Part shown: one piece after another, positions 39,205-49,542 of the stretch
Position numbering within the stretch: position 1 is the first letter of the stretch
Layout: each line of letters opens with the position of its first letter
Origin: Wenzhouxiangella marina
GTDB lineage: Bacteria > Pseudomonadota > Gammaproteobacteria > Xanthomonadales > Wenzhouxiangellaceae
Length of the DNA: 64,000 nucleotides
Direction: 5' to 3'
NCBI RefSeq assembly: GCF_001187785.1
Contig: NZ_CP012154.1
Coordinates: 1 to 64,000, forward strand
Notes under the pieces: model-generated
What the model was told of the DNA's origin: nothing
The model's input: the letters and a program-made list of their open reading frames with translations, nothing else
Databases searched by the model: none
Program-made: the position numbers and the translations under genes

Positions 39205-41952
39205 TTACTCGTTGGCGCTGGTCAGCACCGTCGAGTAGTCGCCACCGCCCATCTGCGGGGCCAGCTTGCCTTCGATACGCACGGTCCGGTGCGGCGCTTC
39301 GGCCGAGACCCAGATCGTCTGGTCGCCGCCCTCGCCGTCCAGGGCGTTCAGCTCGATCTTCCAGGCGTTGAAGCTGCCGGCGGGAACCTCGACGGATTCC
39401 GGACCGCTGACTTGGACCTGGAAGTAACGCACGCGCTGCTGCATGCCGACTTCGGCCACGCGCACGACGGTGCGCAGACCGTCCCGGAACGGCAGGCCCG
39501 CCAGAGCGGCTTCCAGCCCCGTGTCGCTGCCGAAGACCGGTGCCTCCAGTTCGATGTTGACCGGAATCTGGTTGCTGCCCATCTCGATGGAACCGCTGAC
39601 CTCACGGCTCGAGTAGTCGATCGTGATGGTGGCGGCGCCCTGGCTCGTCTCGCGGCGGATCGGTCGCAGGCTGGTGCCGTCGATGATGAAGCGGTCGGCC
39701 AGTTCACCCATCGCCGAGCTGCTGCTCGTGCGCAGTTCGATGACCTCGCGGTCCTCGTGCGTGCTGCGGGCGATCTCGCGCGTCGACTCCATGGTCATCT
39801 CGCCGTTCGGCAGCGCCAGGGTGGTCAGGTAGCTGAAGGAGCCGGTGGCGATCTGGTCCGCATCGACCGCCGGCAGCGGCAGGGTGCGGGCGGCGTCGAG
39901 TTCGTCGGCCACGTTCTCGACCACGACCGTGTCGATATCGACGGTGATGGCGGCCAGGCGCTCGGCGATGTCCGGGGCCATTTCGGGCTGGTAGCGACCG
40001 CCCAGATGGGTGCTCAGGAACTCTTCGGTGCGCGCGAACATCGCCAGGCGGTTCTCGCGACCGCGGAAGCCGTGGCCTTCGTCCGGAGCGACGATGTACT
40101 CGACCTCGAGGCCACGCTCGCGCATGGCGACCACGATCTGATCGGCCTCGGCCTGCTTGACGCGCGGGTCATTGGCGCCGTGGATGATCAGCAGGGGGCG
40201 CTCGATCTTGTCGACGTGGTTGATCGGCGACTGGCGCTCGAGCTGGGCACGGCCTTCCTCCGTGTCCGGATCGCCCATGCGCAGGGTGAAGATCTTGCGT
40301 GCCGGACCCCAGTAGGCCGGGATCGAGTTCAGCAGGCTGATCAGGTTGGACACGCCGACGATGTTGACGCCGCAGGCGTAGAGCTCGGGGGTGAAGGTCA
40401 TGCCGGCCAGGGTGGCGTAACCGCCGTAGGAGCCGCCCATGATGCAGACCCGTTCCGGATCGGCGATGCCCTGGTCGACCAGGTACTGGATGCCATCGGT
40501 GATGTCATCCTGCATGGCATCGCCCCACTCGTTGTTGCCGGCGTTCAGGAAGGCCTTGCCGTAGCCGGTGGAGGCGCGGAAGTTCGGCTGGATCACGGCG
40601 TAACCGCGGTTGGCCAGGAACTGGGCCAGGGAGTTGTAACCCCAGGTGTCGCGTGCCCAGGGGCCGCCGTGGATGACGGCGACGACGCCCAGATTGCGCG
40701 GCTCGACGCCCTGCGGCAGGGTCAGATAGGCCGGGATCTCCAGGCCGTCGCGGGCCTGATAGCGGATCGGCTGCATGTTGGCCAGATGCTCGGTCGGCAG
40801 TTCCGGACGCGAGCGGTAGAGCAGTTCGACGCTCCGCGCTTCGCGATCGAAGACGTAGACCGAACCCGGATCGACGTCACGCGACAGGCTGACCAGGGCC
40901 AGGCGGCCGTCGGAGGTCTGCGAAGGCAGGCCGATCTCGCCTTCGGGCAGATTCTCACGCAGGAAGGCCAGATCGGCGGCGAAGGCATCATCTTTCGGGT
41001 AGATGCGCGTGCGATCGCCGACATAGACCGTGGCCTGGAGTTCCTCGGTCACCGGGTGGAACACCGCACCGCTGAAGTCGACCTGACCCTCGGGGTCACG
41101 CTCGACCAGGGTCAGCTCGCCGGTGTCGGGATTCATGAGATACAGGCCGATCAGGTCGACCTCATCGCCCTTGTTGGACTGGAACCAGATCTGTTCGCCG
41201 TCGGCGTGGAAGCGCATCGGGCCGCAGGCTTCCTGCCAGCTGCACTGATAGATCACCTCGCCCAGGGCTCCGTCTGCGACGCGCAGCACTTCCGTGCCGC
41301 CTTCGCTGTCCTGGCGGATGGCCATGCGGAGATTGCCATCCAGATCGGCGAACCAGCCGGCGATGTTCTGGTTGTTTTCGATCACCAGCTCCCGCTCACC
41401 GGTGGAGATGGTGACGCGGTAGACGTCGTGCAGGGCCGGGTCGCGATCGTTCAGGCCCACCAGGAGCTCGTCGGGACGGCTCTTCGGGCGACTGATCAGC
41501 ATCGCGCGCACGCCGTCGAAGTCGGTCAGGTTGCGCGCCGCGGGCACGCCGGATTCGGCCTCGACCTCGCCGTCGGGATTCACGGCCCAGACGTGGAAGT
41601 TCTCGTCACCGCCCTTGTCCTGGACGTAGAGCACGTACTGGCCGTCGCGGCTCCAGAAGTAGCCGGGGACCGGCTTGTCGTCGGCGGTCAGGGGACGCGC
41701 CTCGTCGAAGGCCTCGTCGATGGACTTGATCCAGATGTTGCGCACGCCCTGGTAGGGGCGCAGGAAGGTGATGAAGCGACCGTCCGGCGAGAGCTGGGCG
41801 CCGGAGACTTCCGGGTCGCCGAAGAACAGGTCGCGATCCAGCTGCGGCGGCAGCTCGTCCAGGTAGGACAGCGGCTCGGCGCGCTCGGCCATGGACAGGG
41901 TGGACAGGCCGACCAGCAGCAGCGCGGTCAGGGCATGCTTGAACAGGGACAT
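39205..41952 (-). CDS. Secreted S9 peptidase fused to a C-terminal DUF3108-like domain
   Basis: 915 residues: signal peptide ([18 protein letters not shown]), a beta-propeller (about 40-420), and a prolyl-oligopeptidase catalytic domain with Ser508 in MGGSYGGYA, Asp in GANDPRVK and His in DEGHGF (to about 675). The last 220-240 residues are an extra beta-rich domain with sequence like [45 protein letters not shown] and [18 protein letters not shown], which resembles DUF3108 proteins. That C-terminal addition is not usual in S9 peptidases. It is the last gene of a four-gene minus unit, ending at the terminator at 39148-39180; 96 bp separate it from the cytochrome gene. Confidence 0.88.
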   Translation of the reverse strand: MSLFKHALTALLLVGLSTLSMAERAEPLSYLDELPPQLDRDLFFGDPEVSGAQLSPDGRFITFLRPYQGVRNIWIKSIDEAFDEARPLTADDKPVPGYFWSRDGQYVLYVQDKGGDENFHVWAVNPDGEVEAESGVPAARNLTDFDGVRAMLISRPKSRPDELLVGLNDRDPALHDVYRVTISTGERELVIENNQNIAGWFADLDGNLRMAIRQDSEGGTEVLRVADGALGEVIYQCSWQEACGPMRFHADGEQIWFQSNKGDEVDLIGLYLMNPDTGELTLVERDPEGQVDFSGAVFHPVTEELQATVYVGDRTRIYPKDDAFAADLAFLRENLPEGEIGLPSQTSDGRLALVSLSRDVDPGSVYVFDREARSVELLYRSRPELPTEHLANMQPIRYQARDGLEIPAYLTLPQGVEPRNLGVVAVIHGGPWARDTWGYNSLAQFLANRGYAVIQPNFRASTGYGKAFLNAGNNEWGDAMQDDITDGIQYLVDQGIADPERVCIMGGSYGGYATLAGMTFTPELYACGVNIVGVSNLISLLNSIPAYWGPARKIFTLRMGDPDTEEGRAQLERQSPINHVDKIERPLLIIHGANDPRVKQAEADQIVVAMRERGLEVEYIVAPDEGHGFRGRENRLAMFARTEEFLSTHLGGRYQPEMAPDIAERLAAITVDIDTVVVENVADELDAARTLPLPAVDADQIATGSFSYLTTLALPNGEMTMESTREIARSTHEDREVIELRTSSSSAMGELADRFIIDGTSLRPIRRETSQGAATITIDYSSREVSGSIEMGSNQIPVNIELEAPVFGSDTGLEAALAGLPFRDGLRTVVRVAEVGMQQRVRYFQVQVSGPESVEVPAGSFNAWKIELNALDGEGGDQTIWVSAEAPHRTVRIEGKLAPQMGGGDYSTVLTSANE

Positions 41953-42048
41953 GGTGGATTACCTTCGGAAATCGGGGAGCCTGCAGGGTAAAGAACCCGG
42001 CCCCGGGATTCCATAGTCCGAAGGTCACGCCCCGTTCGGGGGGCGACT

Positions 42049-42486
42049 TCACTCGGGGCGGCTGAAGTCCTGCATGAAGGGGTTGTCATGGCGCCGTTGC
42101 AGGCGGATCAGGCCGAAACCCGTGGCCTGATGACAGGCATTGCAGGCCTGGATCAGCGCGTCGAAACGCGCACTGGCCTGATCGGGCGCCTCGTCGAGGG
42201 CGTCTTCCAGGCGCTCGAAGGCGGGTTCGAGCATGCCTTCGACCAGCTGGCCCACGGGCTGGCCCTTGTAGGACTCGATCGAAGCCGCCTGCTCCAGGGT
42301 CTCTTCGATTTCATGGGCATAGAAGTCGGCCAGCTCGATGTGCCCGGCGTCGATCGCCAGGCCCAGCTTGTGGCTGAAGTACTGCATGTCCATCATGTTG
42401 CGGATCAGGCCGGGTTCACCGCCGGTGTCGCTGGCCCAGACCGGCAGACAGAGACAGCTGCCGAGCAGCAGGGATCGAATCAGCAT
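42049..42486 (-). CDS. Exported c-type cytochrome, cytochrome c'-like
   Basis: 145-residue protein with a signal peptide (LIRSLLLGSCLCLPVWAS) and a single heme site CNACH (115-119) near the C-terminus of a mostly helical sequence, the pattern of cytochrome c' and related four-helix cytochromes. The axial histidine is His119. Electron partners unknown. It is 42 bp after the nuclease gene and 96 bp before the S9 peptidase, in a mixed secreted-protein unit. Confidence 0.8.
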   Translation of the reverse strand: MLIRSLLLGSCLCLPVWASDTGGEPGLIRNMMDMQYFSHKLGLAIDAGHIELADFYAHEIEETLEQAASIESYKGQPVGQLVEGMLEPAFERLEDALDEAPDQASARFDALIQACNACHQATGFGLIRLQRRHDNPFMQDFSRPE

Positions 42487-42528
42487 GGGGCGACTCCTTG
42501 GGTTCCGGCGCTCAGTATGCCAGTCCGC

Positions 42529-44280
42529 TCAGCGCTCGGCGGCGGGCGGCAGGTGGAAGCGACCCAGCAGCGGCTCGTGGTCGGCGGCCTGGTCCGGGAA
42601 GCGGGCGTTGGGATGCAGTATCTCGAACTCGGCGCGTTCGGCCAGTTCGGGCGTGACGAGCAGATGGTCGATCGCCTGGGCGTTGCCGCTGAAAAGGTAG
42701 GTCCAGCGATCCGCTTCCGGCAGGGTCTCGATGAGATTGATCAGGGGCTGCACGCTGTCCTCGGCCTTCAGGTGGCTCAGGGCCTCGCTGAACCAGTGGT
42801 CGTTCAGATCCCCGAGCACGATCCAGTGCGCCTCGCCGCCCCAGGCGTTCTCCGCATCGAGGAGCCGGCGCAGGGCGTCGGCCTGGGCGGGGCGCTCGGC
42901 CTCGCCGCCGATGATCTGGGGCTGCTCCCCGAACTGCGGGCTGCTGCCCCACTTCGAGCTGAAATGGTTGTTGATGAGCATCAGGCGGTGGCCATTGAAC
43001 TCGAAGCCCGCCAGCAGGGGCGCCCGTGAACCGGCGAAGGCCGGGTCGTCGATCTGGCGGGGGCCGGGCGGCAGCAGTTCGACCCGGGCCGGGTTGTAGA
43101 GAAAGGCGTTGCGGATATTGCCGCCGGGCTGGCCACCGAAGGCATCCGGGGCGGGTGGCGGCAGGTCGATGAAGGCGTAGTCCGGCCCGCCGGCGGCGCG
43201 CACGGCCTCGATCAGGGCGGTCAGCGTGCGGTCGGCGCTGAGTACATCACCCTGCTCGGCGCCGTTGTTGTCCTGGATTTCCTGCAGGGCGACGATGTCC
43301 GGGCCGGCGAGGAGAATCGCGATGTGCTCCCCCAGCCGGGCCATGCGGCCGGAGCCGATGTCGTCATCGATGTCCCGCTCCCCGTTCACCCGCTCGATGG
43401 ACTCGATGAGCGGGTCCAGGTTCTCGACGTTGTAGCTGGCCACGGTCAGGTGCTCCGGACCGCGATGGAGCCGGGTGTCGCGGATTTCGATCGCCACCTC
43501 GACCGGTTCCAGGGCATGCCGGGTGGTCACGCGGAACTGGCCGAAGGCGTAGTTCGCCACCCCGTCGATCCGGGTGAAGTGCGAGCCCGGCAGGGCCGGC
43601 GGCGCGTCCTCCGGCTGCAAGCGAGGGTTCGCCGTGATCAGGATCCGTTCGAGGTCCAGGTCGTCGGGGCTGGCGGCCAGCACGCCCAGCTCGTTCAGTC
43701 GTGGATGCTCGGTGGCCGGCAGCACCCAGGTGTCGCCGAAGCGATTGGTCGCCTGGATGACCCGGTGCTCGCCGACCACCATGCGCATGCCCGAGTAGTG
43801 GGTCCAGAAGTCGATGGCGCTGGCGGTGGGATCGACGGAAGGATTCTCGTCGGCAAGATTGTCGGGCACCTGCCAGCCCGCCTGCCCGAGGGGAATCGCG
43901 GCCGGGAGCGCCTGACCCCGGGCCAGCACCTCGATCTCGGGCTGGATCAGCCGGGTGACCATGAGGTCCTTCTCACGGTCCGGGCGCCGGAAACGGTTGA
44001 CGAAGCCCGTGACCCGAACCCGATCGCCCACGTTGACGGCGGCCGGGTCGCCGGTGAACACCTCCAGGCCGTCGCGCGTGCTTGAGGGCGATTCCGAGGG
44101 CGTCTGGATCCAGAACTGTCTCGGCAGGACCAGGGTGACGATGCCTTCGGTCGTCACCTGCTCGTCGACGAACCGTGGCTCGACGCCATCGCCATGGATT
44201 TCGGCGATGGACAGGGGGTCGGCCGCGTGAACGGCGGGAAGCAGCAGCAGGCCGAGGGCCAGGCGGTAGAGGGTCTTCAT
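42529..44280 (-). CDS. Secreted endonuclease/exonuclease/phosphatase-family nuclease (ExeM/NucH-like)
   Basis: 583-residue exported nuclease. After a signal peptide (LYRLALGLLLLPAVHAAD) comes an OB-fold-like region (about 25-290: ERFVDEQVTTEGIVT, GDRVRVTGFV) and a C-terminal EEP domain with the metal and catalytic motifs ASYNVENLD, VALQEIQDN, LGDLNDHW and AIDHLL, ADHEPLLG. Such enzymes degrade extracellular DNA in biofilms, but some act on lipids or phosphates. Gaps of about 40 bp on both sides imply cotranscription with the HerA-like and cytochrome genes. Confidence 0.88.
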   Translation of the reverse strand: MKTLYRLALGLLLLPAVHAADPLSIAEIHGDGVEPRFVDEQVTTEGIVTLVLPRQFWIQTPSESPSSTRDGLEVFTGDPAAVNVGDRVRVTGFVNRFRRPDREKDLMVTRLIQPEIEVLARGQALPAAIPLGQAGWQVPDNLADENPSVDPTASAIDFWTHYSGMRMVVGEHRVIQATNRFGDTWVLPATEHPRLNELGVLAASPDDLDLERILITANPRLQPEDAPPALPGSHFTRIDGVANYAFGQFRVTTRHALEPVEVAIEIRDTRLHRGPEHLTVASYNVENLDPLIESIERVNGERDIDDDIGSGRMARLGEHIAILLAGPDIVALQEIQDNNGAEQGDVLSADRTLTALIEAVRAAGGPDYAFIDLPPPAPDAFGGQPGGNIRNAFLYNPARVELLPPGPRQIDDPAFAGSRAPLLAGFEFNGHRLMLINNHFSSKWGSSPQFGEQPQIIGGEAERPAQADALRRLLDAENAWGGEAHWIVLGDLNDHWFSEALSHLKAEDSVQPLINLIETLPEADRWTYLFSGNAQAIDHLLVTPELAERAEFEILHPNARFPDQAADHEPLLGRFHLPPAAER

Positions 44281-44320
44281 CGGGGTATCGGTGTCCGGTC
44301 GTTCTGGGTCGGTTCTGGAA

Positions 44321-45811
44321 TCAACGGCCTCGCATCAGGCTGCCGAGCAGCCCGCGGGTCAGGGCCCGCCCCAGGCTCGAGCCGACGCTGCGCAGGGTCG
44401 ATTTGAGAAAGGCTTCGCCCGCACTCTGCCGGTTGCTGCGTCGACCGCCAGACCGCTGTTCGGCCTCCCGTGCCTTTTCGGCGGCTTCGGCTTCGGCCTC
44501 GGCCGCGCGCGCCTGCTCGGCGGCGATCGCGGCCTGCTCGGCCTGGCGGGCCAGCATTTCGTGGGCCGAATCCCGGTCGAGGACGGTGTCGTACTTGCCA
44601 CCGACCGGACTGCGGCCGCGGACCTGGCTTCGCTCTTCCTCGCTCAGCACGCCCATGCGGCAGCGCGGCGGCGAGATCAGGGCGCGGTCGACGGGCTGCG
44701 GCACGCCCTTCTCACCCAGCATCGAGACCAGGGCTTCGCCGGTGCCGAGGGTGGTGATGGTTTCGACCACGTCGATGGCGGGATTGGGGACGAAGGTCTC
44801 GGCGGCCGTACGCACGGCTTTCTGGTCACGCGGCGTGTAGGCGCGCAGCGCGTGCTGGACGCGGTTGCCGAGCTGCCCCAGCACCTCGTTCGGCACATCG
44901 TCCGGGTTCTGCGAGCAGAAGTACACGCCCACGCCCTTCGATCGGATCAGGCGGACGACCTGCTCGACGCGCTGGCGCAGGGCCGGTGGGCAGTCGTCGA
45001 AGAGCAGGTGCGCCTCGTCGAAGAAGAACACGAGCTTCGGTTTGTCCGGGTCGCCGACTTCCGGCAGCTGCTCGAACAGCTCGGAGAGGAGCCAGAGCAG
45101 GAAGGTCGAGTACAGGCGGGGTTTCAGGATCAGTTCCTCCGCCGAGAGGATGTTGATCACGCCCCGGCCCGACAGGTCGGTGCGCATCAGATCCTCCAGG
45201 GCCAGAGCGGGTTCGCCGAAGAAGTGCTCGGCGCCGTCGTTCTCCAGCGCGAGCAGTCGGCGCTGGATCGCCCCGATGCTGGCGGTGTTGACCAGGCCGT
45301 ACTTCGCGCTGATCTCCTGGCGATGTTCGGCGACGTGGTTGAGCAGGGAGCGCAGGTCCTTCATGTCGAGCAGCAGCAGGCCCGACTCGTCGGCCACCCG
45401 GAAGACCACGTTCAGCACGCCTTCCTGGGTGTCGTTGAGTTCCAGCATCCGCGCCAGCAGGGTCGGGCCGATCTCGGTGATCGTCGTGCGCACCGGGTGG
45501 CCGCGCTTCCCCCAGAGATCCCAGAACACCACCGGGTTGGGTTCCTGGCGGTAGTCCTCGATGCCGATCTTCTCGATGCGCTCGTCGATCTTCGGGTGCG
45601 GCGTTCCCGCCGCCGCCAGGCCCGCGACATCGCCCTTGGCGTCGGCCATGAACACGGGCACGCCCATGCGGGAGAAGCCTTCGGCCATCACCAGCAGGGT
45701 GACGGTCTTGCCGGTGCCGGTGGCGCCGGCCACCAGGCCGTGGCGATTGGCGTAGCGGCCATCCAGGTGGATCTGCTTTGCGCCGGCGCCGAGGAGAATG
45801 CGATCGTTCAT
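44321..45811 (-). CDS. HerA-like DUF853 ATPase (YjgR family)
   Basis: 496-residue RecA-fold ATPase related to HerA/FtsK helicases. Walker A GATGTGKT is at 29-36 and Walker B is [14 protein letters not shown]; the C-terminal third includes a long Ala/Glu-rich coiled-coil stretch ([23 protein letters not shown]-like) and an Arg-rich tail. E. coli YjgR is of unknown function; HerA homologues act in DNA repair or defence. There is no NurA or defence partner beside it. First gene of the minus unit; the divergent hydrolase gene starts 145 bp away, so a promoter lies in that gap. Confidence 0.87.
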   Translation of the reverse strand: MNDRILLGAGAKQIHLDGRYANRHGLVAGATGTGKTVTLLVMAEGFSRMGVPVFMADAKGDVAGLAAAGTPHPKIDERIEKIGIEDYRQEPNPVVFWDLWGKRGHPVRTTITEIGPTLLARMLELNDTQEGVLNVVFRVADESGLLLLDMKDLRSLLNHVAEHRQEISAKYGLVNTASIGAIQRRLLALENDGAEHFFGEPALALEDLMRTDLSGRGVINILSAEELILKPRLYSTFLLWLLSELFEQLPEVGDPDKPKLVFFFDEAHLLFDDCPPALRQRVEQVVRLIRSKGVGVYFCSQNPDDVPNEVLGQLGNRVQHALRAYTPRDQKAVRTAAETFVPNPAIDVVETITTLGTGEALVSMLGEKGVPQPVDRALISPPRCRMGVLSEEERSQVRGRSPVGGKYDTVLDRDSAHEMLARQAEQAAIAAEQARAAEAEAEAAEKAREAEQRSGGRRSNRQSAGEAFLKSTLRSVGSSLGRALTRGLLGSLMRGR

Positions 45812-45955
45812 GGCTTTGGGGGTACTCGCGAAACGGGTCGTCAGTCCCGAATCATACCTTCACAGGGTCGCGGCCGGCCCAACGAATGGCACTGGTCGGC
45901 GCCAGCGAGGCTGGGTATGGTGCAGGCTGAGGCTCAATCAATTCGAGGGAAACCG

Positions 45956-48103
45956 ATGCGTCACACATTCTTTTTCATGACCGCCTTCCTGCTGGCCCTG
46001 TCGGCCCATGCGCAGGACCCGGAGTCCACGATGCCGGAGGTGGTCGACGAGGCGGTGGCGGAGCTGGCCGATCAGGCCGAGGCCCTCAGCGCTGAAGAAA
46101 CCCCGGTCGATGAGGCTCTGGCCGAGGCTTCCGTCGACGTCGAGATGGAGTGGCTGCGCCATCCCGAGCCCGACACCGTCGTCTGCCCCTTCCGCGGTCG
46201 CATCGACTACGAGCCCGGCGAGATCGAATGCGGTCTGATCCAGGTGCCGGAGAATCGGGAAGTGCCGGGCAGCCGGACCATCGAACTGCACTACGTTCGC
46301 ATCGCGGCCACCGGCAAGGACCATGAGGACAACGAGGTCGAGACCCGTGACGACCCGGTCATCTACCTGACCGGCGGACCGGGTGTGACCGTCGAGAGCT
46401 ATGTTCGCCGCCTGAAGGATCACCGCCTCGTTTCCCGGCGTGATCTCTACATTCTCGAGCAGCGCGGCATCGGCAATTCGGGCGATTTCTGCCCCTTCTT
46501 CGACGGCCGCAACCGGGCCGGCATGTCCAGCTCCGATCAGGCCGAAGCCGAACGCGCCGGCTACGATCAGGCCGAGGCCTGCATCCGCTCAGCCATCGAG
46601 CGTGGCGTCGACGTCACGGGTTACCACACCTTCGAGAACGCCCGCGACGTCAAGGCCCTGCGCCTGGCGCTGGGCCTGGAGGACTGGAACGTCTGGGGCA
46701 TCTCCTACGGTTCCGTGCTCGGTCAGGCCTACATGAAAGTCGATGAGGAAGGCATCCGCGCCGCCGTCATCGACGCCATCGTGCCCCTCGATCTGGGCGA
46801 ACTGATGCGCCTGCCGCACTGGCATACGGCCAATCTGGATCGTCTCTTCGAGGCCTGTGATTCACAGCCGGACTGCGCGCGCGTCTACGACGGCCTGCGA
46901 GAGCGCTACATGGCCGCCATCCAGACCCTGAACGAGAATCCCGTCACCGTCGAGGTCGAGGCCAGCGAGCTCTATCCCGAAGGCGAGATCACGATCTTTG
47001 CCAACGTCCTGGCCGGTCTGCCCTTCAGCCTCATGTACGAGCAGAAGAATCACCCGGCCCTGATGGCGATCGTCGATGGCCTGACCCGCGTGGTGGAGAG
47101 CGACGACCGGACCTTCTGGAAGGGCCTGGCCGAAGCCATGAGCGATGGTGGCGGTGGCATGGGCATCGGTATTTCCATGGGCATGGCCACGGCGGTTCGC
47201 TGCCAGGACGGCTACGTGGACACGGCGGCTCGCTTCGCGGCCGAGGATCACGAACTGCACCCGATTCTGGCTCAGGCCTTCGGTGACCAGGCGGTGACGG
47301 AAGAAGGCCCGGCGCGCTGTCGCGAGGCGGGTCTGCCGCGGCGAGACCCGGCCGAGTCGGCGCCGGTGCAAACCGATCTGCCGGTGATCGTGGCCAACGG
47401 TCGTTGGGATCCGATCACCCCGGTGGCCCTGGCCGAGTACATCATGCCGGGCTTCGAGAACGGCCAGCTGGTCGTGTTTCCGCACGCCGGTCACGGGCCC
47501 ACCCGATCCATCAAGTGCGCCGGCGACTGGTTGAACGCCTACTACGATGATCCCTCGGCTCCGCTGGATCGGGAGTGCGTGGACGAAGGCGAGGAAGCGG
47601 CCGAGTTCATCGCGCCCTATTTCCGGACCTCGCTGGCCACCGATGCCCTGGCCCTGATGGGCGAGAACGAGGACCGGCTCAAGGCCCACGGCGCCTGGTT
47701 CGGCCTGTCGGCCGGCATCAGCCTGCTGGCGGCGTTCATCCTGCCGCTGGCCTGGATCGGTCGTCGCTTCAACGGTCACTATCTGGACCCGGCCGGCGGT
47801 AGCCGCCTGCTGGTCTTCCTGGCCACGGGTCTGGCCGCGAGCTGGATGATCGGCCTGGGCCTGGCGGCCTACGCCACCAGCGAGGTCAACGAAGCGATGC
47901 TGATCTTCGGCATGGTGCCCTGGGCGATGTACTTTGCCTGGTTGGGTCCGCTGAGCGTGCTGTTCGCCGTCTTCGCCCTGGCCCAGACCTGGCGCCGTCG
48001 CACCGACATCGGTCTGGCCAGCCGGATCGGTCTGCTGCTCTCGTCCCTGGCGGTGATCAGCCTCGGCCTGGCCGGCCAGCTCTGGTCGCTCTGGCCGTTC
48101 TGA
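45956..48103 (+). CDS. Membrane-anchored alpha/beta hydrolase (S33-like peptidase)
   Basis: 715-residue protein with a signal sequence (RHTFFFMTAFLLALSAHAQ), an alpha/beta-hydrolase domain resembling prolyl or tripeptidyl aminopeptidases, with nucleophile Ser250 in GISYGS and the histidine in HAGHGPTRS, and four to five C-terminal membrane segments (about 590-715). The hydrolase should face the periplasm. C-terminal multi-pass anchoring of an S33-type enzyme is uncommon. The ATG at 45956 has GAGGGAAA upstream; the open frame extends far upstream (to 44291) opposite the HerA-like gene and is rejected. Confidence 0.85.
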   Translation: MRHTFFFMTAFLLALSAHAQDPESTMPEVVDEAVAELADQAEALSAEETPVDEALAEASVDVEMEWLRHPEPDTVVCPFRGRIDYEPGEIECGLIQVPENREVPGSRTIELHYVRIAATGKDHEDNEVETRDDPVIYLTGGPGVTVESYVRRLKDHRLVSRRDLYILEQRGIGNSGDFCPFFDGRNRAGMSSSDQAEAERAGYDQAEACIRSAIERGVDVTGYHTFENARDVKALRLALGLEDWNVWGISYGSVLGQAYMKVDEEGIRAAVIDAIVPLDLGELMRLPHWHTANLDRLFEACDSQPDCARVYDGLRERYMAAIQTLNENPVTVEVEASELYPEGEITIFANVLAGLPFSLMYEQKNHPALMAIVDGLTRVVESDDRTFWKGLAEAMSDGGGGMGIGISMGMATAVRCQDGYVDTAARFAAEDHELHPILAQAFGDQAVTEEGPARCREAGLPRRDPAESAPVQTDLPVIVANGRWDPITPVALAEYIMPGFENGQLVVFPHAGHGPTRSIKCAGDWLNAYYDDPSAPLDRECVDEGEEAAEFIAPYFRTSLATDALALMGENEDRLKAHGAWFGLSAGISLLAAFILPLAWIGRRFNGHYLDPAGGSRLLVFLATGLAASWMIGLGLAAYATSEVNEAMLIFGMVPWAMYFAWLGPLSVLFAVFALAQTWRRRTDIGLASRIGLLLSSLAVISLGLAGQLWSLWPF

Positions 48104-48121
48104 GGCCGTCCACGGACATCG

Positions 48122-48148
48122 GGGCCGGTCCGCCAGGCGGGCCGGCCC
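48122..48148. terminator. Perfect 13-bp inverted repeat between convergent genes
   Basis: GGGCCGGTCCGCC-A-GGCGGGCCGGCCC can pair fully apart from the central base, allowing G-U at one step. It lies between the hydrolase (+) and GspE-like (-) genes and probably ends both transcripts; no T-run. Confidence 0.6.
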
Positions 48149-48165
48149 TCGAATTCAAGGCGTGA

Positions 48166-49407
48166 TCAGACCAGTTCCCAGTCGGGCTGGTTCTCGTCGA
48201 ACTTGGCCAGCAGCCAGTTGATGCCTGGCGGCAGGGGCTGATCCTCGTCCATCCCCGACAGCACCACCAGCACCAGCGGGGCCAGCTTGATGGCGCGTTC
48301 CCACAGGGGGCTGGCCACCGGGTCGATCTCCAGACCCACGGCATCGAGCCTGAGCCGCTCGATGAAATTGAAGGTGTCTTCGTACTCGCCCTCGTCCGGG
48401 GGCGCGATCACCAGGATGTCCTCGCTGATCGCGTGCACGCCCTCTCGCAGCATGCAGACCGAGCGATGGTCGTTCTTCAACAGCAATTGCGGCAGGCGCG
48501 TGACGAGTTCACGGGCGGTCTGGCCACTCGGGCTGTGCACCGCGAGGACGGTCGGACGGCGCTGGATTTCCTGGCGCAGCGTCGAGATCTGGCTGCTCGA
48601 GGGCAGGATCAGGCGATCACGGAGCTTCTCGCTGAGCGGCTCGAATTCGAGATCATGACCACCGGGACCCGTCAGGCTGTTGACGATGACCGCGCCGGGC
48701 GACTGATCCGGCCGCACGGTGGCGCGCCAGCGGCGCATGCCGTGTGCAGGCAGGATCTGCGAGGGCGGTGGCGAGAGAATCCGATCGAGAAAGACCAGCC
48801 AGTTGTGCATCAGGGTGTGGCGCTGGAACTCGCCCTCGTTCTCGATCCAGCCCAGCACCTGATTGCGGCGAACGGTCAGGCCCCAGCGCGTCGCCGGCGG
48901 TGAGGTCGCCAGTGACCAGAAGGCCTCGAGGCTGAGTACCTGGTCCGGTTTCTGGCTGACCGGGTCGAGGCGGTAGACCGTGCGGATGGCTTCGCGGAGC
49001 AGTCGGGCGGAACAGAGGGCCAGCTTGACCGACAGCCCGGTGCGCTTGGCCAGTTCTTCGCTCAGTCCCGATTTCAGGGGCGAGTCGACCACCAGGGTGA
49101 GCCAGCCTTCCTTGACCTCGATCGGCAGGGCGTTGTGGCGTTGGGCCCAGTTCGCCGGCACCAGGGCCGCGACGTCGGAATCGATCCGAACGGGATCGGG
49201 CTCGATGTAGGTCATGTTGGCCTGGGAGGCCAGGCCGAAATCCAGCTCGTCCTGCTCGACGATGCCGAGATCCACCAGGGCCTGCCCGAAATAACCGCCC
49301 TGCAGACGCTGATGCTCCAGCGCGCGCTCGATTTCGGCCTCGCTGATCCGACCGAGCTCGAGCAGCAGGGTGCCCAGGTTCTTCTTGTTCTGAGTGCGAG
49401 CGTTCAC
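48166..49407 (-). CDS. GspE/PilB-family-like protein with MshEN-type N-terminus and lost ATPase motif
   Basis: 413 residues (GTG start). The N-terminal part has two tandem copies of the MshEN-like pattern, NLGTLLLELGRISEAEIERALEHQ and YFGQALVDLGIVEQDELDFGLASQ, known in relatives to bind c-di-GMP. The remainder follows GspE/PilB secretion-ATPase layout weakly, but the Walker A position reads AVHSPSGQTARE (about 291-302), without the GxGK lysine. No Walker B or zinc finger of a functional ATPase is clear, so it is more likely a c-di-GMP-responsive or scaffold protein. A TTG at 49443 would add 12 residues; neither start has a good Shine-Dalgarno. It stands alone between the hydrolase and cspA, with no pilus or secretion genes nearby. 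Confidence 0.75.
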   Translation of the reverse strand: MNARTQNKKNLGTLLLELGRISEAEIERALEHQRLQGGYFGQALVDLGIVEQDELDFGLASQANMTYIEPDPVRIDSDVAALVPANWAQRHNALPIEVKEGWLTLVVDSPLKSGLSEELAKRTGLSVKLALCSARLLREAIRTVYRLDPVSQKPDQVLSLEAFWSLATSPPATRWGLTVRRNQVLGWIENEGEFQRHTLMHNWLVFLDRILSPPPSQILPAHGMRRWRATVRPDQSPGAVIVNSLTGPGGHDLEFEPLSEKLRDRLILPSSSQISTLRQEIQRRPTVLAVHSPSGQTARELVTRLPQLLLKNDHRSVCMLREGVHAISEDILVIAPPDEGEYEDTFNFIERLRLDAVGLEIDPVASPLWERAIKLAPLVLVVLSGMDEDQPLPPGINWLLAKFDENQPDWELV

Positions 49408-49469
49408 GCAGGGGAGACTGCCTGAGTCCGGGATCGGATTCAAGTGATCCGGAGTCGGGTCCGGAAACG

Positions 49470-49493
49470 AAAAACCCCGCCGGCGGCGGGGTT
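49470..49493 (-). terminator. Rho-independent terminator of cspA
   Basis: AACCCCGCC (49473-49481) and GGCGGGGTT (49485-49493) form a 9-bp stem; on the minus strand it is followed by a T-rich tract, about 50 bp after the cspA stop. It also lies just upstream of the GspE-like gene. Confidence 0.88.
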
Positions 49494-49542
49494 CTTCGGA
49501 CCCGGATGAACGGGTCGAGCAGCTGCAGGCAGTGCCTGTGCT

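Noticed and set aside
39073-41991. Long plus-strand open frame opposite the S9 peptidase (972 codons)
   Set aside because: Shadow of the S9 peptidase codons in high-GC DNA; no domain and no ribosome-binding site.
44291-45955. Extension of the S33 hydrolase to 44291
   Set aside because: Would run 1.6 kb opposite the HerA-like gene without domains; the signal peptide and ribosome-binding site are at 45956.
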